In this document: one piece after another, positions 53,222 to 61,897 of the stretch
How the letters are laid out: every line of letters begins with the position of its first letter
Numbering within the stretch: position 1 is the first letter of the stretch
The notes under the pieces: model-generated
What the model was told of the DNA's origin: nothing
Databases searched by the model: none
The model's input: only the letters and a program-made list of their open reading frames with translations
Program-made: the position numbers and the translations under genes
Assembly: GCF_900105245.1 (NCBI RefSeq)
Contig: NZ_FNSZ01000001.1
Location: forward strand, 5,268,001-5,332,000
Direction of reading: 5' to 3'
Length of the DNA: 64,000 nucleotides
From: Streptomyces sp. 1222.5
GTDB lineage: Bacteria; Actinomycetota; Actinomycetes; Streptomycetales; Streptomycetaceae

Positions 53222-53974
53222 TCAGTACCGGTCGTCCCGGCGCCGCTCCCGCTCCTCGTACCGCTCCTCGCGGCGCGTCCGGTGCAGCTCGTGCCGGGAC
53301 TCCCTGCGCTCCAGCCGCTCCTGACGGCGCTGCTCCTTCAGCCGCTGCCGCTCGGCCCGGGTGACCTTCCGCTCCACCCCGACCCCGCCCCAGAACGCCA
53401 AACCGCCGATGACGACCCGAGGCGCGCCCGGCTCGGGCGGCCCGTCGTCACGGGGATGCTCGAACGCCCCCATCACCCCGACGCCGCGCACCACGACCTC
53501 GACGCCCGGCGGCACGACGACCTGCACCCCGCCCATGACGGCCACGACGTTGATCTCGACCTCGCGGTCCGCGAAGTCCGCCTCCCGGAGGTCGATCTCG
53601 CCGCCGCCCATGAGGACGAAGGCGTTGAACCGCTTGGGCATCGTCCAGCGGCCCTTGCGCTCGAACCCCGACATGACCGCGAACCCGCCCGTCGAGGTGC
53701 CCCCGCCCCCGACGATCCGACCCGCCCAACCGCCCTGCTCCGCCGGTGCCTTGGTGAACGAGACGGGAGCGGACACCGCCGCGCCGGCGGCGGGCAGATC
53801 ACGGGTCAGCGGCGTCAGCTCGCCGTACGTACGCGCCTTGTACGCCGCCTCCAGCCGCTCCTCGAACTCCTCCATGTCGAGCCGGCCCTCGGCCAGAGCG
53901 TCCCGCAGGACCTCGGTGACCCGCTCACGGTCGGCGTCGGACGCCCGGAGATCCGGGACTGCGTCGTCGGTCAT
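53222..53974 (-). CDS. DUF1707 protein with LiaF-like C-terminal domain
   Basis: A 250-residue soluble protein: DUF1707 (about 7-60, DLRASDADRERVTEVLRDAL, AEGRLDMEEFEERL), then a LiaF/cell-wall-response domain (FNAFVLMGGGEIDLREADFA, then VVAVMGGVQVVVPPGVEVVV), and a 45-residue Arg/Glu-rich tail with repeated RRE units. LiaF-like modules sense envelope stress. Last gene of the leftward ABC operon, nine bases after the ATPase stop. Confidence 0.82.
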   Translation of the reverse strand: MTDDAVPDLRASDADRERVTEVLRDALAEGRLDMEEFEERLEAAYKARTYGELTPLTRDLPAAGAAVSAPVSFTKAPAEQGGWAGRIVGGGGTSTGGFAVMSGFERKGRWTMPKRFNAFVLMGGGEIDLREADFADREVEINVVAVMGGVQVVVPPGVEVVVRGVGVMGAFEHPRDDGPPEPGAPRVVIGGLAFWGGVGVERKVTRAERQRLKEQRRQERLERRESRHELHRTRREERYEERERRRDDRY

Positions 53975-53983
53975 GGCAGCAGC

Positions 53984-54994
53984 CTACGAGACCGCCTTCT
54001 CCGCGTACATCTTCGCGATGACGGCCTCGATGTCCGGCTCCCGCACCGAGAGGTCCACCAGCGGATACCGGGCCGCCAGCTCCGCCACGAGCGGCGCCGC
54101 CGACTGCCCCGCCGGGAACGCCAGCCACTGCCGCGGCCCCTCCACCCGCACCACCCGCGCCGACGCCACCTCCACCGGCGGCAGTTCCCGCTCCAGGTCC
54201 ACCACCAGCGTCCGCTCGCTCTCCCCGGCCTCGTGCAGCCCCGCCAGCGGACCGTCGTACATCAGCCGCCCGTGGTCGATCACCATCACCCGTGAACACA
54301 ACTGCTCGATGTCCTGCAGATCGTGCGTGGTCAGCAGCACCGTCGTACCGCGTTCGGTGTTCAACTCCCGCAGGAACCCCCGCACCTTCGCCTTCGACAC
54401 CACGTCCAGGCCGATCGTCGGCTCGTCCAGGTACAGCACCTCCGGATCGTGCAGCAGCGCCGCCGCGATGTCCCCGCGCATCCGCTGCCCCAGCGACAGC
54501 TGCCGCACCGGAACGTCCAACAGCGCCCCCAGCTCCAGCAGTTCCACCAGCCGGTCCAGGTTCTCCCGGTAACGGGCGTCCGGGATGCGGTACATGCGAT
54601 GCGCCAGCCGGTACGAGTCGATCAGCGGCAGGTCCCACCACAGGGTCGTCCGCTGCCCGAACACCACCCCGATCCGGTGCGCCAGCCGCCTGCGGTCCCG
54701 CGACGGATCGATCCCCGCCACCCGCAGCCGCCCCCCGCTCGGCGTCAGGATCCCGGTCAGCATCTTGATCGTCGTCGACTTCCCGGCACCGTTCGGCCCG
54801 ATGTAGCCGACCATCTCCCCACGCCCCACCGTGAACGAGAGCGAGTCCACCGCCCGCACCTCGCGCCGCTCCCGCCGGAGGAACCCGGCCTTCCTGCGCA
54901 CCTCGAAGACCTTCTCCACGCCCTCCAGCGCGATGAAACCGTCCCCGGACCCGGCGAGGCCCCGCCCCGCTCCCGTGAAGTCGCCGTCCGTCAT
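53984..54994 (-). CDS. ABC-2 type transporter ATP-binding protein
   Basis: A 336-residue ATPase of the NatA/DrrA group. Walker A GPNGAGKST, signature LSLGQRMRGDIAAAL and Walker B VLYLDEPTIGLD are all present, with a C-terminal domain of about 90 residues. It drives the two upstream permeases. Cargo unknown; the co-encoded LiaF-like protein hints at envelope stress or antibiotic export. Confidence 0.9.
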   Translation of the reverse strand: MTDGDFTGAGRGLAGSGDGFIALEGVEKVFEVRRKAGFLRRERREVRAVDSLSFTVGRGEMVGYIGPNGAGKSTTIKMLTGILTPSGGRLRVAGIDPSRDRRRLAHRIGVVFGQRTTLWWDLPLIDSYRLAHRMYRIPDARYRENLDRLVELLELGALLDVPVRQLSLGQRMRGDIAAALLHDPEVLYLDEPTIGLDVVSKAKVRGFLRELNTERGTTVLLTTHDLQDIEQLCSRVMVIDHGRLMYDGPLAGLHEAGESERTLVVDLERELPPVEVASARVVRVEGPRQWLAFPAGQSAAPLVAELAARYPLVDLSVREPDIEAVIAKMYAEKAVS

Positions 54995-54997
54995 CCG

Positions 54998-55819
54998 TTA
55001 ACTCCCCGCGCTCCGATACGAACGAAGTCCCGCCCGCCAGGCCAGCCCCGCCAGCGCGCAGGCCCCCACCGCCACCAGCGGCGAGACGAACGCCACCCAC
55101 CGCGGCAGCCCCAGCGGATACGGCCGCCCCAGCACATAGGCCGCGGGCAGCCAGTTGACGAAGGCCAGCGGCAGCAGGAACGTCACCCCGCGCACCAGCT
55201 CCTTCGCGAACACCGACGGCGGATACTGCAACAGCGTCGTACCGCCGTACGTGAAGGCGTTCTGCACCTCCGAGGCGTCCTGCGCGAGGAACTGGAAGGC
55301 CGCCCCCGCCACGAACACCGCGCAGAAGATCCCGCAGCCGCTCGCCACGATCACCGGCATCAGCAGCAGCTTCGGCAGGGTCCACACCACGTCCAGCCCG
55401 GACACCGCCCAGCCCAGCACCAGCAGCCCCTGCGTCACCCGGCCGAGGCGCCGCAGCGCGAACTGGTCCGCCGCCACCTGCGCCAGCACCGGCACAGGCC
55501 GCACCAGCAGCGCGTCCAGCGTCCCGTCGCGCACCCGCCGCCCCAGCCGCTCCATCGACCCGATCAGCAGGTCCGCCAGCCCGAACGCGGTCGCCGACAG
55601 CCCGTACAGGAACGCCACCTCCGGCAGCGACCAGCCGCCCAGCGCGTCCACCCGCGAGAACATCAGCATGATCGCGACGAAGTCGAAGAAGGTCGCCGCG
55701 AAGTTCCCGAACGTGGTCATCGCGAAGGAGAGGCGGTAGGCCATCGTGGACCGCACCCACATCGCCGCGATCAGCCGATACGCCCGCGCCCCCTCCAGCA
55801 CCCGGCCGCGCTCACCCAC
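54998..55819 (-). CDS. ABC-2 type permease (DUF990-like), second
   Basis: A 273-residue permease with about six helices (LSFAMTTFGNFAATFFDFVA, VFLYGL-like region, LVAVGACALAGLAW). GTG 55819 overlaps the upstream permease by eight bases; GTG 55801 is an alternative. Three bases separate its stop from the ATPase start. Confidence 0.82.
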   Translation of the reverse strand: MGERGRVLEGARAYRLIAAMWVRSTMAYRLSFAMTTFGNFAATFFDFVAIMLMFSRVDALGGWSLPEVAFLYGLSATAFGLADLLIGSMERLGRRVRDGTLDALLVRPVPVLAQVAADQFALRRLGRVTQGLLVLGWAVSGLDVVWTLPKLLLMPVIVASGCGIFCAVFVAGAAFQFLAQDASEVQNAFTYGGTTLLQYPPSVFAKELVRGVTFLLPLAFVNWLPAAYVLGRPYPLGLPRWVAFVSPLVAVGACALAGLAWRAGLRSYRSAGS

Positions 55820-56612
55820 CCTGCACCACCACCCGGCGCGTCGCCGCCGACTGCACCAGCCGCCCGGCGCCCAGCAGCACCACCGCCCACGCCCCCTGGA
55901 ACAGATAGGTCCCCAGCGGATCCGCGTGCCCCAGCAGCACGTCCGCCGGCGCCTGCAGCAGCGACGACCAGGGCAGCACCCGCACGACATCCCCGAGCGC
56001 GCCCGGGAACACGTTGAGCGGCAGCAGCATCCCCGAGCAGAAATACCCCGCGAGCCACGCCATCTGCCCCACCCCCGTGCCGTCCAGCAGCCAGAACGCG
56101 CTCAGCGCCACCAGATACCGGATGCCGAAACCGACCAGCATCGCCAGCAGCACCGCCACGAGGAAGGCCAGCCAGGTACCGGCGTCCGACGGCAGGTACA
56201 CCGGGAAGCACAGCGCCCCGAACAAGAACGGCACCGCCCCCCGCCCCAGCAGCTGGAAGAACGACCGCCCGAGATCGGCGGCCAGCCACCACAGCTGCAG
56301 ATCGGCGGGCCGGTACAGGTCGATCGCCACGTCCCCCGTACGGATGCGGTCCATCAGCTCGCTCTCCACACCGCCGCCGCCGATCGCGAGGGTCGACAGC
56401 AACGCCTGCCCCAGCCACACGTAGGTCACGGCCTGCGCCTGGTCGTACCCGCCGAGGTGCGGACGCTCGTCCCAGAGCGCGCGATAGGTGTAGACGAGGA
56501 TCAGCCCGAAGACCGTGTTCGTGAACACCCCTGCCGCGGTGGCCGCCCGATAGGTCGCGTACCGTCTGAATCCCCCCGCCGCGACGGCCCCGTACAACCG
56601 TCCCGCGCCCAC
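55812..56612 (-). CDS. ABC-2 type permease, first gene of operon
   Basis: A 266-residue membrane protein with about six helices, including FLVAVLLAMLVGFGIRYLVA and GTYLFQGAWAVVLLGAGRLV. GTG 56612 is chosen because AGGGAGG lies nine bases before it; the frame stays open for thousands of bases upstream opposite the PBP gene, which is artefact. Forms a heterodimer with the next permease. Confidence 0.82.
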   Translation of the reverse strand: MGAGRLYGAVAAGGFRRYATYRAATAAGVFTNTVFGLILVYTYRALWDERPHLGGYDQAQAVTYVWLGQALLSTLAIGGGGVESELMDRIRTGDVAIDLYRPADLQLWWLAADLGRSFFQLLGRGAVPFLFGALCFPVYLPSDAGTWLAFLVAVLLAMLVGFGIRYLVALSAFWLLDGTGVGQMAWLAGYFCSGMLLPLNVFPGALGDVVRVLPWSSLLQAPADVLLGHADPLGTYLFQGAWAVVLLGAGRLVQSAATRRVVVQGG

Positions 56613-56807
56613 GTCAGTCGACCTCCCTGGACAGCTCGACACCGAAGCGCAGGAGCCTAGCCCGGAGGCCCGACGCCCGGCCACGCATTTCCGTGGCCGA
56701 AGCGTGCCGGAATTCGGGAACGGAACGCCAGGTGCGAGAGTCTTCAAACAGGGGGCGCAGAAGGCGTACGAGGCGTACGGGAAACGTACGACGCGAAACA
56801 GGAGTCC

Positions 56808-59800
56808 GTGCACGAGATGAGCGACGAGCCGCAGCCGCAGCAGCCGAACGAAGGCGTGGCGCCGGAAAAGCCGCTGCCGGCTGAAGGGCCCGGAAGCCCG
56901 GGGGGCCGCGAGGAGAAGGCCGCCGAGGGGGAGAAGGGGACGAGCCGGGCCGCTACCCGCGGGGGTGACGCCGAGCGCACCCGTCCGGGTGACGGCCCGC
57001 GCTCCGGCACGGCCCAGGACCGGACGACCTCCATCGCCCGAGCCCGCGAGGCATCCCGGGAGGGTTCGAACGGCGCGGCGGCCTCCGGCGGCTCCACGGC
57101 ACCCGGTGACGCACCGACGCCCGGCGGCCAGGCGGCTCCGGGTTCGGGGGCGTCCGGTGGGAGTGCCGCTTCCGGTGGTGCGTCGGCGTCCCGTGGCGGC
57201 TCGGGCAAGGGCTCGGCGTCCGGTGGTTCCCCGGCACCCGGTGACGCGCCGACGTCCGGTGGGAGTGCCGCTTCCGGTGGTGCGTCGGCGTCCCGTGGCG
57301 GCTCGGGCAAGGGCTCGGCGTCCGGTGGTTCCCCGGCACCCGGTGACGCGCCGACGTCCGGTGGGAGTGCCGCTTCCGGTGGTGCGTCGGCGTCCCGTGG
57401 CGGCTCGGCGACGGGCAAGGGCTCGGCGTCCGGTGAGCCTTCGGCTGACCAGGGCGGGTCCGCGACCGGCGGAGCCACCGGTGGGCAGGGCGCCGGCGCC
57501 GCCCCGAAGCGGCCCGCCGTCGGCAAGCAGCAGGGGCCGGTCGACGCGGAGGCGTCCCGGCCGGCCGACAGCACACAGGTGCTCCGCCGTGTCACGCCGC
57601 CCCGCCGGCCCCAGACGTCGTCCTCGCCGTCCGGCCCCACGCAGTCGGCGCCGAGCGGCACGGCGGGCGGGGCAGCCTCGGGCGGCGGCGAGGACCGGGC
57701 GCCCGAGAGCACCCAGATCCTCCGACGCGTCAACGCACCGCGCGCGGGCGAGCCGGACGCTCCCGCCAAGGGGGCCGCCGACGCGCAGAACAGCCCCGGC
57801 CGCACGCCCCGGCCGCCCGCGCCCCGTCAGGGCGGCACGAACCGCGCCGCCCAGGCCGCGGGCGCTGCCGGTGCCGGCGCCCTGGGCGCGGCCGGTCTCA
57901 GCAAGGCCGCCGGTGCCGCAGGCGAGGCCGCGGCCGCCGGAACCGCGGCCGCCGGAACCGCGGCCGCCGGAACCGCGGCCGCCGGCGGCGTGGGCGCCGC
58001 CCGCGCCGCTCGTGCCGCCCGCGCCGCCGGTACGGCCCAGGGCTCCCCGGCAGGCGCCGTCGGCGCGGCCGGACGCGGCGGCCCGGAGACCACGGCGGCC
58101 CACCCGGCCACGCAGGCCGACGACCCGCGGCAGACCGCCGCCGGCGCCGCCACGCCGGACGGCCCCGCCCCCGCGGGCAAGGGCAAGAAGGGCAAGCGCC
58201 CCAAGCGCACCGGCTGGCGGCGGCTCCTGCCCACCTGGCGCATGGTGCTGGGCACCTTCGTGATCGGCGTCCTCCTGATCATCGGCCTGTTCTTCCTCGG
58301 CTACTCCCTCGTCAAGATCCCGCCGGCCAACGCCATCGCGACCAAGCAGAGCAACGTCTTCCTCTACTCGGACGGCTCCCAGCTCGCCCGCGACGGCGAC
58401 GTCAACCGCGAGAACGTCAACCTCGCCCAGATCTCCAAGCCCGCCCAGCACGCCGTCCTGGCCGCCGAGGACCGCGACTTCTACACCGAGTCCGCCGTCG
58501 ACCTCAAGGCGATGCTCCGCGCCGGCTGGAACACCGCGACCGGCAAGGGCAAGCAGTCCGGCTCCACGATCACCCAGCAGTACGTGAAGAACTACTACCT
58601 GGCCCAGGAACAGACGGTCACCCGTAAGGCCAAGGAGTTCTTCATCTCGATCAAGCTGGACCGCCAGAAGTCCAAGGACGAGATCCTCGAGGGCTACCTG
58701 AACACCAGCTTCTTCGGCCGCAACGCCTACGGCATCCAGGCCGCCGCCCAGGCCTACTACGGCATGGACGCCCAGGACCTCGACCCGGCCCGCGCCGCCT
58801 ACCTCGCCGCGCTCGTCAACGCGCCCAGCGAGTACGACGTCGTCGCCCACCCCGAGAACAAGAGGGCGGCCGTCGCCCGCTGGAACTACGTCCTCGACGG
58901 CATGGTCAAGAAGGGCTGGCTCAAGGAGTCCGAGCGCGTCGGCCTGAAGTTCCCCATGCCCAAGGAGCAGACCGTCTCCACCGGCCTGTCCGGCCAGCGC
59001 GGCTACCTCGTCGACGCGATCAAGCACTACCTGGTCAAGAACGACATCATCGACGCCGACCAGCTCGAGGCCGGCGGCTACCGCATCACCACGACCATCC
59101 AGAAGAAAAAGCAGAACGCCTTCGTCAAGGCGGTCGACGACCAGCTGATGTCCAAGCTGGACAAGAAGAACCGCAAGGTCGACAGCTACGTCCGGGCAGG
59201 CGGCGCCTCCATCGACCCCAGGACCGGCAAGATCGTCGCGATGTACGGCGGCATCGACTACGTGAAGCAGTACACCAACGGCGCGACCCGCGGTGACTTC
59301 CAGGTCGGCTCCACCTTCAAGCCGTTCGTGTTCACCTCCGCGGTGGAGAACGGCTCCACCACCCAGGACGGCCGCACGATCACCCCCAACACCGTCTACG
59401 ACGGCACCAGCCGGCGCCCCGTCGAGGGCTGGACCGGCGGCGGCTACGCCCCGTCCAACGAGGACGAGAAGTCGTACGGCGACATCACCGTCCGCAAGGC
59501 CACCGACCTGTCGGTGAACTCCGTGTACGCGCAGATGGCCGTCGACGTCGGCCCCGCCAAGGTCAAGCAGACCGCGGTCGACCTCGGCATCCCCGCCGGC
59601 ACCCCGGACCTCCAGCCGTACCCGTCCATCGCCCTCGGCACCGCCAACGCCAGCGTCCTGGACATGACGGAGGCGTACGCGACGCTCGCCAACCACGGCA
59701 AGCACGGCACGTACACCATGATCGAGAAGATCACCAAGGACGGCAGCGACGTCGTCAAGCTGCCCGAGGAGCCCGTCGAGCAGGCCGTGAGCCGCGAGGC

Positions 59801-60530
59801 CGCCGACACCACCACCTCCATCCTGCAGAGCGTGGTCGACAGCGGCACCGCCACCGCCGCCCAGGCCGCGGGCCGCCCGGCGGCCGGCAAGACCGGTACC
59901 GCGGAGGAGGACACCGCCGCCTGGTTCGCCGGCTACACCCCGGACCTCGCCACGGTCGTCTCCGTCATGGGCCAGGACCCGGTGACCGCCAAGCACCGGC
60001 CGCTGTACGGCGCCCTCGGCCAGGCCCGCATGAACGGCGGCGGCCCGCCCACCCAGATCTGGGCCCAGTACACGGGCGAGGCGCTGAAGGGCAAGCCGAC
60101 CGCCGAGTTCGACCTCCGGCTGGAACCGGGAGCCGACAGGACCGAGGAGCCCAGCGCCACCGGCTCCGCCACGCCCGGCACGGGCGGCCAGGACGACGGC
60201 GGCACCACCGACGGCGGCCAGGTCGACGGCGGCGCGACCGCCACCCCGACCGACGGCGGTACCACCGGCACCCCCACCGACGGCGGCACGACCACCGACG
60301 GAGGCACCACCGACGGCGGCACGACCACCGACGGAGGCACCACCACGGGCGGCGACACCACCGGCGGGGACACGGCGACCGGCGGCACCACCACGGGCGG
60401 CGACACCACCGGCGGAGGCACCACGACCGGCGGCGGCACCCCCGGCGGCGGAACCGACGGGGGCGGGACCACCGGCGGCGGCACCACCACCGGCACGGGC
60501 GGCCAGCCACTGACCGCCCGGCGGCCGTGA
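56808..60530 (+). CDS. Class A penicillin-binding protein with very long disordered ends
   Basis: A bifunctional peptidoglycan synthase of 1240 residues. The first 470 are Ser/Gly/Ala-rich and cytoplasmic, with a 34-residue repeat; one helix (about 479-502) follows, then GT51 transglycosylase (Glu554 in AAEDRDFYT, GSTITQQYVKNYYL) and transpeptidase (Ser835 in GSTFKPF, SVN at 902, KTG at 1028). The tail is about 110 residues of Thr/Gly/Asp repeats, a possible wall-spanning linker. GTG 56808 or ATG 56817 could start; AGGAG is 3 or 12 bases away. It is far longer than the usual 700-800 residues. Confidence 0.92.
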   Translation: MHEMSDEPQPQQPNEGVAPEKPLPAEGPGSPGGREEKAAEGEKGTSRAATRGGDAERTRPGDGPRSGTAQDRTTSIARAREASREGSNGAAASGGSTAPGDAPTPGGQAAPGSGASGGSAASGGASASRGGSGKGSASGGSPAPGDAPTSGGSAASGGASASRGGSGKGSASGGSPAPGDAPTSGGSAASGGASASRGGSATGKGSASGEPSADQGGSATGGATGGQGAGAAPKRPAVGKQQGPVDAEASRPADSTQVLRRVTPPRRPQTSSSPSGPTQSAPSGTAGGAASGGGEDRAPESTQILRRVNAPRAGEPDAPAKGAADAQNSPGRTPRPPAPRQGGTNRAAQAAGAAGAGALGAAGLSKAAGAAGEAAAAGTAAAGTAAAGTAAAGGVGAARAARAARAAGTAQGSPAGAVGAAGRGGPETTAAHPATQADDPRQTAAGAATPDGPAPAGKGKKGKRPKRTGWRRLLPTWRMVLGTFVIGVLLIIGLFFLGYSLVKIPPANAIATKQSNVFLYSDGSQLARDGDVNRENVNLAQISKPAQHAVLAAEDRDFYTESAVDLKAMLRAGWNTATGKGKQSGSTITQQYVKNYYLAQEQTVTRKAKEFFISIKLDRQKSKDEILEGYLNTSFFGRNAYGIQAAAQAYYGMDAQDLDPARAAYLAALVNAPSEYDVVAHPENKRAAVARWNYVLDGMVKKGWLKESERVGLKFPMPKEQTVSTGLSGQRGYLVDAIKHYLVKNDIIDADQLEAGGYRITTTIQKKKQNAFVKAVDDQLMSKLDKKNRKVDSYVRAGGASIDPRTGKIVAMYGGIDYVKQYTNGATRGDFQVGSTFKPFVFTSAVENGSTTQDGRTITPNTVYDGTSRRPVEGWTGGGYAPSNEDEKSYGDITVRKATDLSVNSVYAQMAVDVGPAKVKQTAVDLGIPAGTPDLQPYPSIALGTANASVLDMTEAYATLANHGKHGTYTMIEKITKDGSDVVKLPEEPVEQAVSREAADTTTSILQSVVDSGTATAAQAAGRPAAGKTGTAEEDTAAWFAGYTPDLATVVSVMGQDPVTAKHRPLYGALGQARMNGGGPPTQIWAQYTGEALKGKPTAEFDLRLEPGADRTEEPSATGSATPGTGGQDDGGTTDGGQVDGGATATPTDGGTTGTPTDGGTTTDGGTTDGGTTTDGGTTTGGDTTGGDTATGGTTTGGDTTGGGTTTGGGTPGGGTDGGGTTGGGTTTGTGGQPLTARRP
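57151..57438 (+). repeat. 102-bp tandem repeat inside the PBP gene
   Basis: A 102-bp unit (34 codons) starts at 57151, 57253 and 57355. The first two copies are nearly identical; the third is partial and has a 6-bp insertion (GCGACG) near 57408. The unit keeps the frame, so copy number changes alter the length of the disordered head. Confidence 0.9.
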
Positions 60531-60555
60531 GCCCCCATGGGCCGCGGCTGAGACG

Positions 60556-60876
60556 TCAGTGACCGCCGGTCGCCTTCAGCCCCACCACGGCGACCAGCAG
60601 CAGACACACGAAGAACACCCGGGCGGCGGTGACCGGCTCACCCAGCAACACCATGCCGAGCACCGCCGCCCCGGCCGCCCCGATGCCCACCCACACGCCG
60701 TAGGCGGTACCGATGGGCAGCGACTTCGCGGCGTACGACAGCAGCACCATGCTCGCGACGATCCCCGCACCGGTGAGCACACTGGGCAGCGGCCGGGTGA
60801 ATCCGTCGGTGTACTTCATCCCGATCGACCAGCCGACTTCCAGCAGACCGGCGACGACAAGCAGAACCCAGGCCAT
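60556..60876 (-). CDS. SMR family guanidinium exporter (Gdx/SugE type)
   Basis: A 106-residue, four-helix small multidrug resistance protein. MAWVLLVVAGLLEVGWSIGM and KSLPIGTAYGVWVGIGAAGA closely follow E. coli SugE/Gdx, including the conserved Glu13. That subtype exports guanidinium against protons. ATG 60876 follows GGAGG. A guanidine-III riboswitch-like element sits 40 bases upstream, which supports the substrate. Converges on the PBP gene. Confidence 0.92.
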   Translation of the reverse strand: MAWVLLVVAGLLEVGWSIGMKYTDGFTRPLPSVLTGAGIVASMVLLSYAAKSLPIGTAYGVWVGIGAAGAAVLGMVLLGEPVTAARVFFVCLLLVAVVGLKATGGH

Positions 60877-60916
60877 GACAGGCACCTCCGAGACGGGCGA
60901 CGACTCTTCCTCCGGT

Positions 60917-60960
60917 GCGTCGTCTTTGCCTTCGACCCGGTACGGCGCGTCTCGTCGGGC
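60917..60960 (-). promoter_or_regulatory. Guanidine-III (ykkC-III) riboswitch
   Basis: On the minus strand the RNA contains CCCGACGAG, GCGCCGU, ACCGGGUC and AAGACGACGC in the order of the ykkC-III consensus. CCCG (60959-60956) pairs with CGGG (60939-60936), a covariant form of the usual CCGG/CCGG. GCGCCGU (60948-60942) can pair with ACGACGC (60923-60917) with one C/A mismatch, forming the pseudoknot. The element ends 40 bases before the exporter ATG, where it could free the ribosome site on binding guanidine. Confidence 0.85.
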
Positions 60961-60985
60961 TCGCTTTCGAACATAGCAAAAGAAC

Positions 60986-61027
60986 GGCGGAGGGGGCCGG
61001 TGACCGCGGTCACCGGCCCCCTCCGCC
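60986..61027 (-). terminator. Terminator upstream of the guanidine riboswitch
   Basis: A perfect 20-bp palindrome (60986-61005 with 61008-61027; arm GGCGGAGGGGGCCGGTGACC). On the minus strand it is followed by GTTCTTTTGC. It ends the GroES-like transcript and insulates the riboswitch gene. Confidence 0.88.
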
Positions 61028-61071
61028 ATCGAATCAGAGGTGGGACAGGGAGGATCGAGGATCGAGGGGGC

Positions 61072-61431
61072 TCAGAGATACAGCCCCGTGGAGTCCTCCG
61101 ACCCCTCGAAACGGTCCGCGGCCACGGCGTGCAGATCACGCTCCCGCATGAGCACGTACGCCACGCCCCGCACCTCCACCTCGGCCCGGTCCTCCGGGTC
61201 GAACAGGACCCGGTCGCCCGGCTCCACGGTGCGCACGTTCTGGCCGACCGCGACGACCTCGGCCCACGCCAGCCGCCGCCCGACCGCCGCGGTCGCGGGA
61301 ATCAGAATGCCCCCGCCCGACCGCCGCTCGCCCTCACCGGTCTCCTGCTTGACCAGGACCCGGTCGTGCAGCATCCGGATCGGCAGCTTGTCGTGGTGGG
61401 GGGTGCTCTGCTGGTTTCTGTTGGCGCTCAC
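61072..61431 (-). CDS. GroES-like co-chaperonin protein
   Basis: A 119-residue cpn10-fold protein (PIRMLHDRVLVKQETGEGER, GGGILIPATAAVG, VVAVGQNVRTVEPGDRVLFD). It is not next to groEL and differs from true GroES in a longer C-terminal tail (about residues 100-119, EGSEDSTGLYL) and a shortened mobile loop region. It could be a specialised co-chaperonin. GTG 61431. It lies 43 bases after the DUF3618 gene and may share its transcript. Confidence 0.85.
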   Translation of the reverse strand: MSANRNQQSTPHHDKLPIRMLHDRVLVKQETGEGERRSGGGILIPATAAVGRRLAWAEVVAVGQNVRTVEPGDRVLFDPEDRAEVEVRGVAYVLMRERDLHAVAADRFEGSEDSTGLYL

Positions 61432-61474
61432 GCCTCGAACCTACCTGCCTTCGACACGTCCGTACCGGGCCGGG

Positions 61475-61804
61475 TCAGCCCTTGCGCCGCCGGGCGCCCA
61501 GAGCGAGCAGCCCCACGACCCCGACGGCGAGCAGCGCCACCGGCACGACCCGCTCCAGTCTGGTTGCCCCGTCCTCGTCGACGAACTGCGCCCTGACCTC
61601 GCTCACCACCCGATTGACCTGCACATAGGCCCGCCCGACCGTGTGATCGATGTTGGCGACGACCTTGGCCCTGGCATCCCCGACGATCGTCTTCGGATGC
61701 ACCCGCATCCCGATCTCGTCGAGCGTCTCGGCCAGCACTTCGCGGCGGCGCCTGATGTCCGCCTCGATCTGCGCCGGTGTTCTCGTGTCCGACGTGTCCG
61801 CCAC
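61475..61804 (-). CDS. DUF3618 membrane protein
   Basis: A 109-residue protein with the DUF3618 motif (RTPAQIEADIRRRREVLAET, LDEI) near the N-terminus and one C-terminal helix (VVPVALLAVGVVGLLALGA). Function unknown; members are often found in envelope-linked actinobacterial operons. Divergent from bcp. Confidence 0.85.
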   Translation of the reverse strand: MADTSDTRTPAQIEADIRRRREVLAETLDEIGMRVHPKTIVGDARAKVVANIDHTVGRAYVQVNRVVSEVRAQFVDEDGATRLERVVPVALLAVGVVGLLALGARRRKG

Positions 61805-61885
61805 CGTACGGCCTCCGAAGTCTTCTGATGCTGTTCCGAACAGTCTGTCAGCTCATCCCCGCGCCGCATCGCAAGGCCCCCCGGT

Positions 61886-61891
61886 TACGCT
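61886..61891 (+). promoter_or_regulatory. Leaderless -10 element for bcp
   Basis: TACGCT ends 6 bases before ATG 61898; no ribosome binding site is present. Confidence 0.5.
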
Positions 61892-61897
61892 GGCCAG

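Noticed and set aside
57151..57438. Regular repeats considered as a CRISPR array
   Set aside because: Units are contiguous, without unique spacers, in frame within a PBP gene, and no cas genes are near.
55812..59996. A 1394-codon open frame on the minus strand opposite the PBP gene
   Set aside because: Its protein is low-complexity and mirrors the sense gene; only the last 266 codons (from GTG 56612) form a real permease.
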